Source: G963675935 sp963803125
GTDB lineage: Bacteria; Planctomycetota; Planctomycetia; Pirellulales; Thermoguttaceae
DNA: 64,000 nucleotides
NCBI GenBank assembly: GCA_963803125.1
Contig: CAWDLR010000002.1
Span: forward strand, 868,001 to 932,000
Direction: 5' to 3'
The notes beneath the pieces are model-generated. The model did no database searches. It saw only the letters and a list, made by a program, of their open reading frames with translations, and had not been told where the DNA came from. A program made the position numbers and the translations under genes. Below, in pieces: positions 44,308-53,188 of this stretch. How positions within the stretch are numbered: position 1 is the first letter of the stretch; the number at the start of each line of letters is the position of its first letter.

Positions 44308-44986
44308 TCAGACCACCGGGCTGGACGGCGGGTTCAGATACTGTTGGTAGTTCGACTGCTCGCCCTCGACCACGAGGACGTAGAGCAGGCCGTTCTCTTG
44401 CCATGCCGATGCGCAACAGCGGGAACTGGCCGACCTGAAGCCGTCCTTGGCCGGCGATGGGTCGAGCCCTGCCGCATTGTCGCAGGCAACCACGTACAAT
44501 GCGGCGCGGCGCCGGGCTGCACCGACAGGTTGTAAACGACGCCAGAACAGCCAAGGAAATCGCGCACGTGTCGCCACGTTGCGCGGGGAACGATCGCACG
44601 TAGGAACTAATCGGATAGTCCGTTGTCGCGTTTGCCGCAGGCAGCGCCGAGCCCGGCTGGCCGGCGTCGGCGTCGAACAAACGGATCGCCTCGTTGCGTG
44701 CGGACTCCTCGGAGATGGACTCCCCGCCCCGGCCACCCAGCCAGACGGCCAATATGATCGCGGCCGCGGCGGCAGCCAATCCGCCAGCCAGAAGCAGCCA
44801 GCGTCGATAGTGGGGCAGACATTCCTGTCTGCCGGAAAGGCTGCGATGCGTTCGGCAGACAGGAAGGTCTGCCCCACCGTCGGGAGAATCGACCGCCAGC
44901 CCGGCCAGCAGCCGCTCGGCAAGCCCTTCGGGCACCGCCACGTCGCGGAAGGTCCTGGTCAAACAAGCGTCCAGCGCGTCTCGCAT
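44308..44986 (-). CDS. Anti-sigma-like membrane protein with two frameshifts
   Basis: Downstream of the ECF sigma gene and in the same direction. Frame A (44986 to about 44568) has a cytosolic N-terminus MRDALDACLTRTFRDVAVPE and a single membrane helix (WLLLAGGLAAAAAAIILAVW). The C-terminal domain continues in frame B as VRDFLGCSGVVYNLSVQPGA (about 44565-44500) and then in frame C as LYVVACDNAAG and LLYVLVVEGEQSNYQQYLNP. The layout fits a transmembrane anti-sigma factor. Two indels within 70 bases suggest real decay or poor base calls. No zinc-binding HxxxCxxC motif is visible. Confidence 0.6.
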
Positions 44987-45006
44987 CACACCAACCCTCG
45001 TTCGGC

Positions 45007-45072
45007 GTACTCTTCACGCTCCGCGTGAAGCAACCTGCTCTTCGCTCTCCTCTCACGGAGTGAGAGGAGTAC
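45007..45072. repeat. 66-bp GTACTC...GAGTAC palindromic element
   Basis: GTACTCTTCACGC/GCGTGAAG at the left and CTCCTCTCAC/GTGAGAGGAGTAC at the right make two hairpins flanked by GTACTC and GAGTAC. It lies between sigma and anti-sigma genes and supplies the last codons and the stop of the sigma gene. Confidence 0.8.
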
Positions 45073-45568
45073 CTTCTCCATCGAACATCATCGACCGCAA
45101 CTGTCCCCGGGCCCGAGCCAGGCGGCTCATCACCGTGCCGATCGGCATCTCAAGCTGGTCGGCGATCTCGCGATACGAATACTCCTCGAAATAGAACATG
45201 ACCACGACCAGGCGGAAGGCGTCGGGCAAGCGGTTTAGGGCCTGCTGAAGCCGATCGCCGTCGCCCCGCTCGGGCAAACCCTCCTCGGGAATCAAATTGA
45301 CGTCCAAGTCGAGGTCGCCAGCCAGGATGGGCCGCCGCCGCCGCCGATCCCTGAGGAAGCAGTTCCTCAGGATGGCGAACAGCCAACTCCCGGCCGCGTC
45401 TATTTTGCGCAATTGGCCTATCTTACGCTGTGCGATTAAGAAGACCTGCTGGGTGAGGTCCTCGGCATCCTGGACCGAGCCGGCGAGGCGGTAGGCGTAC
45501 TGGTAGACCGACCGGTGATGGTCGGCGACCAGTTGAGCGACGTTGAGCCCGCCCCGCGCCTCGGCCAT
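45053..45568 (-). CDS. ECF RNA polymerase sigma factor
   Basis: A 171-residue sigma-70 family protein with regions 2 and 4 only. Region 2 has HHRSVYQYAYRLAGSVQDAE then DLTQQVFLIAQ and GSWLFAILRNCFLRD; region 4 has LPDAFRLVVVMFYFEEYSYR and EIADQLEMPIGTVMSRLARA. It directs transcription in response to a signal held by the membrane protein encoded next. The C-terminal EGTPLTP and the stop codon come from the palindromic element at 45007-45072, so the natural C-terminus has probably been replaced. The start ATG 45568 is set by region 2. Confidence 0.9.
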   Translation of the reverse strand: MAEARGGLNVAQLVADHHRSVYQYAYRLAGSVQDAEDLTQQVFLIAQRKIGQLRKIDAAGSWLFAILRNCFLRDRRRRRPILAGDLDLDVNLIPEEGLPERGDGDRLQQALNRLPDAFRLVVVMFYFEEYSYREIADQLEMPIGTVMSRLARARGQLRSMMFDGEGTPLTP

Positions 45569-45774
45569 GTCCCATCCTCTTGTAAGAGGCAGCGATCAGC
45601 GAAGATATTCCCGCGGTGGGGGGTAAAAAAATTGCCGGCAGCCGCTGGAATTCCTTTCCTATTGTAGTTTGTGTGGAATAATTTCCCAGTGGCGGGTATC
45701 TAATGCTACAGCAGGCAGGAGGGTTTCCTGCTGCGGATATCCGATGACCCCCGTTGGTTAGAAAAGGTGGACAC

Positions 45775-45930
45775 ATGAAGAAGTTAGTGGCTTTTGCGTT
45801 GATTTTGGGCTTGGGAATGTTCTCCGTGGTGGGATGCACCAAGGCGGAGAAGAAGGAGCCGGAGAAGAAACCGCCGGTGGAGAAGCAGAATCCCGAGAAG
45901 ACACCCCCGGCTCCCGAGAAGACGAAGTAG
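45775..45930 (+). CDS. Small Lys/Pro/Glu-rich lipoprotein
   Basis: A 51-residue protein. The first 20 residues are a lipoprotein signal (KKLVAFALILGLGMFSVVGC), with Cys21 as the lipidation site. The rest is low complexity and charged (KAEKKEPEKKPPVEKQNPEK, then TPPAPEKTK). AAGGTGG lies 6-10 bases upstream of the ATG. It is transcribed divergently from the ECF sigma gene, about 200 bases away. Such small PEK-rich lipoproteins are frequent in planctomycetes; they may span the periplasm, but the role is unknown. Confidence 0.75.
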   Translation: MKKLVAFALILGLGMFSVVGCTKAEKKEPEKKPPVEKQNPEKTPPAPEKTK

Positions 45931-46007
45931 ACCCGAGGGCGCCGATCGCCCAGCGGCGTTCGACAGCATTGATGAGACTACGCGGGCAACAGGGGAAGGC
46001 CAGGCCA

Positions 46008-46451
46008 TTAGGCCCCTTCCCCTTCGCGTTTTCTTGGCAGTCCCGCCCACGAAGCGGACGTCCCCGCCCGCCGAACCTGATTGGAAATGCCAATCAGCAG
46101 CAAAACGGCCGCGGCGCAGACCGTCATGCCCACGGCGACGCCGCCGACGTCCTGGAACCAGTCGGTCCATCTTGGCGTTCGCGGCGGCACAAAGCCCTGG
46201 ATGATCTCCGTCGCCCCCCCGTAGGCCGCCAGCAAGAGAACAACGCTCCACCGCGGCAGGGGCCAGCGGGCCAGAAACATCACAACGGCCAACACCGAGA
46301 AGCTCAGCAGATGGGCACACGGCATCAGCGTCCGCAGCGCCCACGGCAATTCGCCGGAGACGCCGATGACCCGCGCCGGATTGGGCGACAATAGCAGCAG
46401 GCTCAGAAAGACGATATACGCCAGGCAGGCAATTCTCATTACACGTTGCAT
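46008..46451 (-). CDS. VanZ-like membrane protein
   Basis: A 147-residue protein with four predicted helices: IACLAYIVFLSLLLLSPNPA, LMPCAHLLSFSVLAVVMFLA, WSVVLLLAAYGGATEIIQGF and GGVAVGMTVCAAAVLLLIGI. The segment ATEIIQGFVPPRTPRWTDWF, followed by QDVGG, is the VanZ family signature (Glu, PxR and Dx2GN-like positions). VanZ proteins are associated with teicoplanin resistance in enterococci, but most bacterial members have no known role. ATG 46451 has GGAG about 10 bases upstream; ATG 46439 is an alternative. Confidence 0.8.
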   Translation of the reverse strand: MQRVMRIACLAYIVFLSLLLLSPNPARVIGVSGELPWALRTLMPCAHLLSFSVLAVVMFLARWPLPRWSVVLLLAAYGGATEIIQGFVPPRTPRWTDWFQDVGGVAVGMTVCAAAVLLLIGISNQVRRAGTSASWAGLPRKREGEGA

Positions 46452-46683
46452 GTCTCTTCTCCGATCTGAAAGTGGCCGCGGCCTCTTCTGTCTGCAAGGA
46501 ACTCGACAAATCCCGTCGCCACCCGCCAACAATCTGCGCGGGCTTTGATTGTGCCGTCGGCGGGGTGGCGATAGAATGCAAAGCGGTGTCTGGAGGGCTC
46601 GGGGATTGGGGATTGGAGTAGGGCCAAGCGTGAGGGATCGCCCACTAGCCACTAGCCACTAGCTCCACAGCCCTCACCCCCGG

Positions 46684-46706
46684 CCCCTCTCCCAAAGGGA
46701 GAGGGG
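46684..46706. repeat. GGGAGAGGGG hairpin upstream of the second ECF gene
   Basis: CCCCTCTCCC and GGGAGAGGGG with a 3-base loop, preceded by CCCTCACCCC. It is the same family as 882-902 and 14102-14127. The right arm lies 7-16 bases before the ATG at 46714 and could mask or replace its ribosome binding site. Confidence 0.75.
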
Positions 46707-46713
46707 AGACTGC

Positions 46714-47280
46714 ATGAACCCTGACGGCTCGGTCACCCGCTGCATTGCGGATTTGAAGGCCGGCGAAGCGGCGGCCGCCGAGCAGCTTTGGCAGGCCTAT
46801 TTTCAGCGGCTGGTCGGTCTGGCGCGGACGAAGCTCGGCCCGGGGGCGCGTGCGTTGGCCGACGAAGAGGACGTGGCGCTGAGCGCCTTCAAGAGCCTCT
46901 GCCTTGGGGCCGCCCGCGGGCGATTTCCCGAACTGCGCGACCGTGATAATCTCTGGCCGCTATTGGTCGCGTTGACGGCGCACAAGGCGGCCGACCTGGC
47001 CAAGCACCAACAGCGGCAGAAACGCGGCGGCGGACTCCGCCCCGCCGCCGACGCGCTGGAGACGGTGCTCAGCCGCGAGCCCACGCCCGAATTCTCGGCG
47101 ATGGTCGCCGAAAACTGCGCCCGGCTGTTGGATCGATTGGAGCCGCCTTTGCGGCAGATTGCCCAGTTGCGGCTGGACGGTTATACGAACATCGAAATCG
47201 CCGAGCGGCTGCGCTTGCGCCTGCGCACGGTCGAACGGCGGCTGGAGTTGATTCGGCGGATTTGGAGCGAAGGGAGCTGA
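46714..47280 (+). CDS. Planctomycete ECF-type sigma factor paired with a kinase
   Basis: A 188-residue protein. Region 2 is SVTRCIADLKAGEAAAAEQL then WQAYFQRLVGLARTKL and DEEDVALSAFKSLCLG; region 4 is LEPPLRQIAQLRLDGYTNIE then IAERLRLRLRTVERRLELIR. This is the short ECF class of planctomycetes in which the gene lies beside a Ser/Thr kinase gene, as here with 61 bases between them. No anti-sigma gene is nearby, so the kinase may control it; that is an inference from synteny. A GGGAGAGGGG hairpin occupies the leader. Confidence 0.87.
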   Translation: MNPDGSVTRCIADLKAGEAAAAEQLWQAYFQRLVGLARTKLGPGARALADEEDVALSAFKSLCLGAARGRFPELRDRDNLWPLLVALTAHKAADLAKHQQRQKRGGGLRPAADALETVLSREPTPEFSAMVAENCARLLDRLEPPLRQIAQLRLDGYTNIEIAERLRLRLRTVERRLELIRRIWSEGS

Positions 47281-47341
47281 AGCGAAGCACGGAGTTCCTT
47301 CAGAGATCGCTGCGAAACCGCAAGCGGTCGCGTTGCAACCG

Positions 47342-49626
47342 ATGAGTGACGAAGGACGCCTTCCATCCGCCGAGACGCCCGATCCCCGCGGCAGCGATCT
47401 GCTGCGATTGGACGCCGCACGCCGCATCGACGCGGTCTGCGAGCGGTTCGAGCAGGCGTTGTGCGCGGGCCGGCCGATGGCGATCGAAAGCTGTTTGGCC
47501 AACTCGGCCGGCGATGGCGTCGAGTCGGCGGCGTTGTTGCGCGAATTGCTCTCGCTGGAATTGGAGTATCGACTCCGCCGCGGCGAGCGTCCCTCGGCGG
47601 ACGAGTATTTGCCCCGTTTTCCCGCGAACGAGAACATTGTCGAACTGGCGTTTCTCGAATCGGCCGCCACGCTGGCGGAAGCGATCCCCTTGTTCCTGGT
47701 CGATCATCCGCGTTATCGCGTCGAGCGGCTACTCGGCTCGGGCGGAATGGGCTCGGTCTATCTCGCCGAACATCGGGAGTTGGAACGCGACGTTGCGCTG
47801 AAGATCGTCAATCCCGAGTTGCTCGCCGAGCCGGGCATGGTCGAGCGATTCCGCCGCGAAGCGAAGGCGGCCGCGCGGCTGAGCCACGCGAACGTGGTGA
47901 CGGTCTACGACGCCGAGACGGTCGGCAGCGGGCACCTGTTGGTGATGGAATACGTGCCGGGGGCCGATCTGGCGCGGACGGTCGTCGAGCGCGGCCCGCT
48001 GTCGGTGGCGGCGGCCTGCGACTACATCGCCCAGGCGGCCCGCGGCTTGCAGCACGCCCACCAGCACGGCATGGTCCATCGCGACATCACGCCGCGGAAC
48101 CTGATGTTGACCGGCGACGGCCGCGTCAAAGTCCTCGATTTCGGCCTGGCGTATTTCGTCAGCGAGGCAAAGACAATCGAGCGGCTCGCGTCGCCGAGTC
48201 TTTTGTTGGGGAGCATCGACTACATGGCGCCGGAACAGGCGGCCGATCCGCACTCGGCCGACATCCGCGCCGACATTTACAGCCTCGGCTGCACGCTCTA
48301 TTTCCTCTTGGCCGGCCAGCCGCCGTTTCCCCGCGGGCGCTGGCGGAAAAGCTGCTGGCGCACGCGGAGGAGCCGCCGCCGGCGATCGACCAATTCCGCG
48401 ACGACGTGCCGGCCGAGTTGTCCTGGGCGATCGAACGGATGCTGGCGAAATCGCCGGCCGAACGTTTCCAGACGCCGGCCGAGGTGGCGGCGGCGTTGGC
48501 CCCCTTTGCCGGCACGGCCGCGGAAACGAGAAGATCGGCTCGTCGTCGGCGGCGTTTGGCCGCGGTCAGCGGCGGCGTGTTGCTCGCGGGGCTGATCGTG
48601 GCCGGTTGGATTGCCGGCTGGAGCCCGTTCCGGTCGGCGGTTGAAATCGAGGAGCAACCGGCGGAAGCCCAGCAGCTCTACCACGAGGGCGTTTACATGC
48701 TCGGCCAACGCCGCGAAGCACGGATGAAATCGGCGATCGAGCGTCTGCAAGGGGCGGTGGAGCTCGCGCCCAACTTCGCCCCGGCCTATGCCGCGCTGGC
48801 CGACGCCTACAACCTCTCGGGCGATTACGGCTGGGAGCAGCCCGACCTCGTGTTTCCCAAGGCGAAAGAGGCGGCGAAGAAGGCGCTGGCCCTCAACGAC
48901 CGACTTGCCGAGGCCCATCTGGCAATGGCCTTCGCGCTGGACAGCTACGACGGTGACAGCCGCGGGGCCGAGCGGGAGTTCCTGCTTGCGATCAAGCTCG
49001 ATCCGAAATTGCCCGCCGCCCATCACTGGTACGCCTGGTTCCTCGTGCAACAGGGTCGGGCGAAGGAGGCGGCCAAGCAGATAGCCGAGGCGCAAAAGCT
49101 TCGGCCCGATCAAAAGCTCGGGCCCGATCAGGTCGTCATCGTCAGCAATGCCGGCAAAATCGCCTACCTCAGTCGCGACTATGATCTGGCCATCAAGAAA
49201 TACCAACATGCCCTGGGACTGAGCCCCGAGTTTCGCAAGGCCCACCGCGACCTGGCGCTGGTTTACGCCGAGACGGGAAAACTCGACGAGGCGCTCGGTG
49301 AACTCGACAGGGCGCGGGGCGTGACCACTGACGGCCGCGATCTGGACTGCGTTCGGGCCTATGCCTACGCGCGAAACGGCCATTCGCGGCAGGCCCGCGA
49401 TCTGCTCGGCCGGCTGGAAGGGCTGGCCGACGAGAAGCCGCTGGCTTACGAGATCGCCGCCGCTTATACTGCCCTGGGCGAGAAGGATCGCGCCTTCGCC
49501 TGGCTGCGGCGGGCGTTTCGTGAACGCGCCGCCGGCCGCGGCGGCATCCACGTCGATCCGCGCTTCGACGGGCTGCGCGGCGATCCGCGTTTCGCTGATT
49601 TCGACATAGCAAAGAAGCAAGAGTGA
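47342..49626 (+). CDS. Ser/Thr protein kinase with TPR domain (frameshift near 48340)
   Basis: About 760 residues in two frames. An N-terminal helical leader is followed by the kinase domain from about residue 120: LLGSGGMGSVYLAEH, VALKIVNPEL, HRDITPRNLM, VLDFGLAYF, SIDYMAPEQA. The catalytic-loop Lys of HRDxKxxN is Thr here. The first frame ends soon after FLLAGQPPFPRGRWRK; the second continues RALAEKLLAHAEEPPPAIDQ, joined by one extra C in TTTCCCC. Then come a membrane helix (LAAVSGGVLLAGLIVAGWIA) and TPRs to the end. ATG 47342 is preferred to the TTG at 47333. Confidence 0.85.
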
Positions 49627-49676
49627 CGGCAAGCGTTCACGGCCCGGGAAACCAGGGGACGGAGGAGGTTGTCGCT

Positions 49677-49757
49677 GTAGGAGGCGACTCCTGTCGCCGA
49701 TTTGCCGCGATTTCGGCCCGGGTGGCACGGAAATCGGCGACAGGAGTCGCCTCCTAC
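49677..49757. repeat. 81-bp GTAGGAGGCGACTCC inverted repeat
   Basis: Perfect 27-base arms, GTAGGAGGCGACTCCTGTCG at 49677 onward and the complement ending at 49757, around a 27-base loop. It lies between the kinase gene and the glycosidase-like gene. Confidence 0.9.
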
Positions 49758-49837
49758 AATCCCCAAACTGAAAAACTGATTGGCCCTGCCATCCCCTTCC
49801 CACCCCATGACTTCGAAACGATGAAGGAGGAGAAGCA

Positions 49838-51760
49838 ATGATGCGTACCTTGAAGATCGCGATCGCGGCGGCAACGATGCTCGCTCCAGCGGCGCTGGCC
49901 GCGGAGAGGGAAACGGAGATTTCGCACGAGGGGGTCTCGTCGGTCGCCAAGGGCGGTTCCGCTTATCATGCCACCAACAAGTACCTGGATGCGACGCTCT
50001 CGTTGGTGCGGCCGCAGTTCCTCTATCTCTCGCTGGATAGCCTGGGACGCGATCACTTCCGCCCCGGGTCGATCCAACCATCGGCCGCGGCCGCCGCTTC
50101 GCCGCCGACCGTCGCGCGGCACACCGCCACCAGCGTCGAATATCGCCGGCAGGGGCTCGACGCCTCGGCGCCCGCCCGCTGGACGATCGATTTCAACAGC
50201 GAGGGGCTCACGATGGTCTCGCGCTGGTCGCAGGCCGATCCGCCCGAGCCGATCATCCTGGAATTCAGCCCGAAGCTGAGCCGGGCGACGCTGCTGGGCC
50301 GGTTCAACGCCGCCGGCAACGTGCGGCTGCCGGCAATCCTGCATCTGCCCGACCAGGGGACGGTGCGAATCACCGCGGTGGATGCAGAGGACGCGGCCTT
50401 GGGCTACGATGCCCAGCGCACCGGCGGCGAGTTCATCCGCGTCGTTTTTCCTCCCGCCACGGAGAAACGGCCGCGGATCGAGTATCGCTGGCAGGTCGTG
50501 ACGATCGCGCCGCACATCTCGGCCGTGGCGAAAGACCGGCGGTTCGACGGTTTTCGCCGCAACTGGCTGAACATCCTGCAATTGAGCCCCCGCTTGCGGG
50601 CTTTGGCCAACAACACCGCCAGCGACACCTGCGCCTTGTGCTATTACGAGTACGCCGACGTCGCCCGAAACACGCCGCCGCTGGCCGGAGGTCTTTCGGC
50701 CCTCGATCTGATCCGCCAGACCCTCGACCGCATTCTGGCCGGCGGCAAGACCTACGGCATGCCCGGCTACGTCTACGATTTGCCGCCGAACAACAACTAC
50801 CCGCAGCCGTCGTTGGACACCTATCCCTCGCTGTTGATCGCCGCCTGGGATTACGTCGAGGGGAGCGGCGACAACGCCTGGCTGGCGAAGAACTACGCCG
50901 GCGTCAAGCAATGGGCCGAGCGAATGCTCGCCGAAGACCACGACGGCAACGGACTGATCGAGTATCATGCCAGCGGCAACTCCGGCTCATGGGCCGCCGG
51001 ACCGTTCATCCGGCCGGCGAACTGGTGGGACACGGTCGGCTACGGCCACGAAGACGCCTACTCGAACGCCCTGGCTTATCGGGCGCTGCGAGGGATGGCG
51101 GCGCTGGCCAGGCGGCAGGACAAGCGTGACGACACCGCCCGTTACACCGCGGCCGCCGAAAAGTTGCACGACGCCTACTTCAAGAACTTCTACAATCCCG
51201 ACACCGGCGTCCTGGCCGGCTGGAAGAGCGGCGACGGCAAGCTGCACGATTACTACTTCCTGCCGGTCAACGGCATCGCCATCCATTATGGGTTGGTTCC
51301 GAAAGACGAGGCCAACGCGATCATGGACAGGCTGCTGGCGAAAATGAAAGACGTCGGCTACAGCCGCTTCGAGCTGGGGCTGCCCGGCAACCTCATCCCG
51401 GTCCTGCGGAAGGACTACGTCGACACGACCCCGCGCTTCGGCGGCGGCGTGAAGGAGGACAACTCCGACGGATTCCAGATCTACGAGAACGGCGGGGCGA
51501 CCGCCTGTCACGCCTTCCACACCCTGGCGGCGCTCTACGATCTCGGCCGCCGCGAAGAGGCCGACCGCATCCTGCTGCCGATGCTCGATTCGTTCGAGAA
51601 GGGCAATTTCGAGGGGATGGGGGCCAACGGCATGAGCAACGACTGGAAGGCCTGGGACGGCACGCCCTGGGGCTACGAAGGCTTCCTCACCGACGGCTAC
51701 TACACCCTGTTGGCAGTGCTGCTCCGCGATGGATCGCTGAAGATGATGCCCGCGCCATGA
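49838..51760 (+). CDS. Exported six-hairpin glycosidase-like protein
   Basis: A 640-residue protein with a signal peptide (KIAIAAATMLAPAALA). The N-terminal half is beta-rich (AYHATNKYLDATLSLVRPQF). The C-terminal half is a helical toroid: LLIAAWDYVEGSGDNAWLAK, DHDGNGLIEYHASGNSGSWA, ANWWDTVGYGHEDAYSNALA and TACHAFHTLAALYDLGRREE. The Asp/Glu-rich turns are like those of GH63/GH78-type (alpha/alpha)6 enzymes. A trehalase/glucosidase-like role is possible but I cannot name the family or the substrate. GGAGAAG precedes ATG 49838. It may share a transcript with the kinase, but an 81-bp repeat stands between. Confidence 0.65.
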   Translation: MMRTLKIAIAAATMLAPAALAAERETEISHEGVSSVAKGGSAYHATNKYLDATLSLVRPQFLYLSLDSLGRDHFRPGSIQPSAAAAASPPTVARHTATSVEYRRQGLDASAPARWTIDFNSEGLTMVSRWSQADPPEPIILEFSPKLSRATLLGRFNAAGNVRLPAILHLPDQGTVRITAVDAEDAALGYDAQRTGGEFIRVVFPPATEKRPRIEYRWQVVTIAPHISAVAKDRRFDGFRRNWLNILQLSPRLRALANNTASDTCALCYYEYADVARNTPPLAGGLSALDLIRQTLDRILAGGKTYGMPGYVYDLPPNNNYPQPSLDTYPSLLIAAWDYVEGSGDNAWLAKNYAGVKQWAERMLAEDHDGNGLIEYHASGNSGSWAAGPFIRPANWWDTVGYGHEDAYSNALAYRALRGMAALARRQDKRDDTARYTAAAEKLHDAYFKNFYNPDTGVLAGWKSGDGKLHDYYFLPVNGIAIHYGLVPKDEANAIMDRLLAKMKDVGYSRFELGLPGNLIPVLRKDYVDTTPRFGGGVKEDNSDGFQIYENGGATACHAFHTLAALYDLGRREEADRILLPMLDSFEKGNFEGMGANGMSNDWKAWDGTPWGYEGFLTDGYYTLLAVLLRDGSLKMMPAP

Positions 51761-51848
51761 ACGGCGATCGAAGCCACTGAAGTCAGAAAGCGGAATACGA
51801 ATTGGGCGGCGGGCAATAGGCTTCGGCAGGAACTCGGATACGGAGAAG

Positions 51849-52034
51849 CTCACCACGGAGACACGGAGAACACGGAGACGGAAGGAAGATAGCCACAGAT
51901 GAACACTGATGAACACAGATATAGTTGCAGCAATATCTACCGTAGCCTGGCCTATCTGTGTTCATCTGTGTTCATCCGTGGCCCCTCTTGATTTCTGTCC
52001 GTCTTCTCCGTGTCCTCCGCGTCTCCGTGGTGAG
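51849..52034. repeat. 186-bp CACGGAGACACGGAG inverted repeat
   Basis: Left arm: CTCACCACGGAGACACGGAG, then CACAGATGAACACTGATGAA. Right arm: the complements (TTCATCTGTGTTCATCCGTG, then CTCCGCGTCTCCGTGGTGAG). It is a long near-palindrome filling the gap between the glycosidase-like gene and the end of the GT4 gene. No coding frame is supported. Confidence 0.85.
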
Positions 52035-52090
52035 TTTCCTCCTTCTCTGGCAGGTGGGAATCTCAACTCCGCCGTGGCGAGAAACGCCGT

Positions 52091-53188
52091 CTACAGCACT
52101 TCCCGATAGAATGCGACGTGGCGTCCGATCATCTTCTCGACGCTGAACTCGCCGGCGGCGCGGCTGCGGGCGGCCGTCGAGAAGCGGGCGGCCAGGGCGG
52201 CGTCGCTCAACAGCCGCTCGCTGAACTTGCAGAACGCCGCGCGATCGCCCACGGCCACCAGATAGCCGGTCTCGCCCGGAGTGACCAGTTCGCGCGTGCC
52301 GGGGATGTCGCTGGCCACGACCGGCACGCCGCAGGCCATCGCTTCGAGAATCGCGTTCGACTGGCCCTCATAGCCGCTGGTGGACCAGAGCAGATCGAAA
52401 TGCGGCACAAGCCGGGGAACGTCGCCGCGCTGGCCGAGAAAATGAACCTTGTCGCGGATGCGGACCTGGTCGCGGAACCGCAGCAGGCGGTCGCGCTGTG
52501 GGCCGTCGCCGATCACCAGCAGGTGTACGTCGTCGCGAATCACCTTGAGCAGATCGGCCGCCCAAATCGCGTCCTTCACCCGCTTCTGCGGCCAGAGCCG
52601 GCCGACCAACCCGATCAGCCGGGCGTCCTCCGGCAGTTCGAGTTCGGCCAAAAGTTGCCGCCGCGTCGTCGCCGCAGGGGGCGGGATCGTCACGCCGTTG
52701 GGAATGACCCGCACGCGGTCGGCCGGGGTTCCATGCTCGACGTAGAAATCGCGCACCCCCGCGCTGTTGACCACGACCGCGCGGCAGCGGCGGGCCAGAT
52801 AGCGGTCGAGCGCCAGTTGCAGGCGGCTCTTCCACGGATCGACGCAGCGTTGGCCGATCACGACGTTCTTGACGCCCGCGGCCGCCGCGGCCGCGAAACC
52901 GTAGGCGTTGGCGGCGAACATCCAGCCGTGCACCAGATCGGGCTGAAGCTCGGCGATGTGACGCTTCAACCGCAAAAACGCCCGCGGATCGAGCTTCCAA
53001 CGTTTGCCGATGATCGTCAGCGGAACGCCCGCCGCCCGCAGATCGGCCGCGAGCGGCCCGCCGCGGGTCAGGGCGCAGACGTGTACCTCGAACTCGTCGC
53101 GCGGCAGTCCGGCGGCCAGCAGGCACAACTGCTTCTCGGCCCCGGCGCGGTCGAGCGTCGGAATGATCTCCAGAATGCGCTTTCTCAT
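52091..53188 (-). CDS. GT4-family glycosyltransferase
   Basis: A 365-residue GT-B enzyme. The acceptor domain opens RILEIIPTLDRAGAEKQLCL with the glycine/glutamine loop AGAEKQ. The donor domain has IGLVGRLWPQKRVKDAIWAA, VHLLVIGDGPQRDRLL, then GYEGQSNAILEAMACGVPVV and ASDIPGTRELV, with the conserved EAMACG pattern containing the nucleotide-sugar-binding Glu. It would add a sugar to a surface glycan; donor and acceptor are unknown. The start overlaps the hpt stop by 4 bases (ATGA), so translation is coupled although the functions appear unrelated. Confidence 0.9.
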   Translation of the reverse strand: MRKRILEIIPTLDRAGAEKQLCLLAAGLPRDEFEVHVCALTRGGPLAADLRAAGVPLTIIGKRWKLDPRAFLRLKRHIAELQPDLVHGWMFAANAYGFAAAAAAGVKNVVIGQRCVDPWKSRLQLALDRYLARRCRAVVVNSAGVRDFYVEHGTPADRVRVIPNGVTIPPPAATTRRQLLAELELPEDARLIGLVGRLWPQKRVKDAIWAADLLKVIRDDVHLLVIGDGPQRDRLLRFRDQVRIRDKVHFLGQRGDVPRLVPHFDLLWSTSGYEGQSNAILEAMACGVPVVASDIPGTRELVTPGETGYLVAVGDRAAFCKFSERLLSDAALAARFSTAARSRAAGEFSVEKMIGRHVAFYREVL

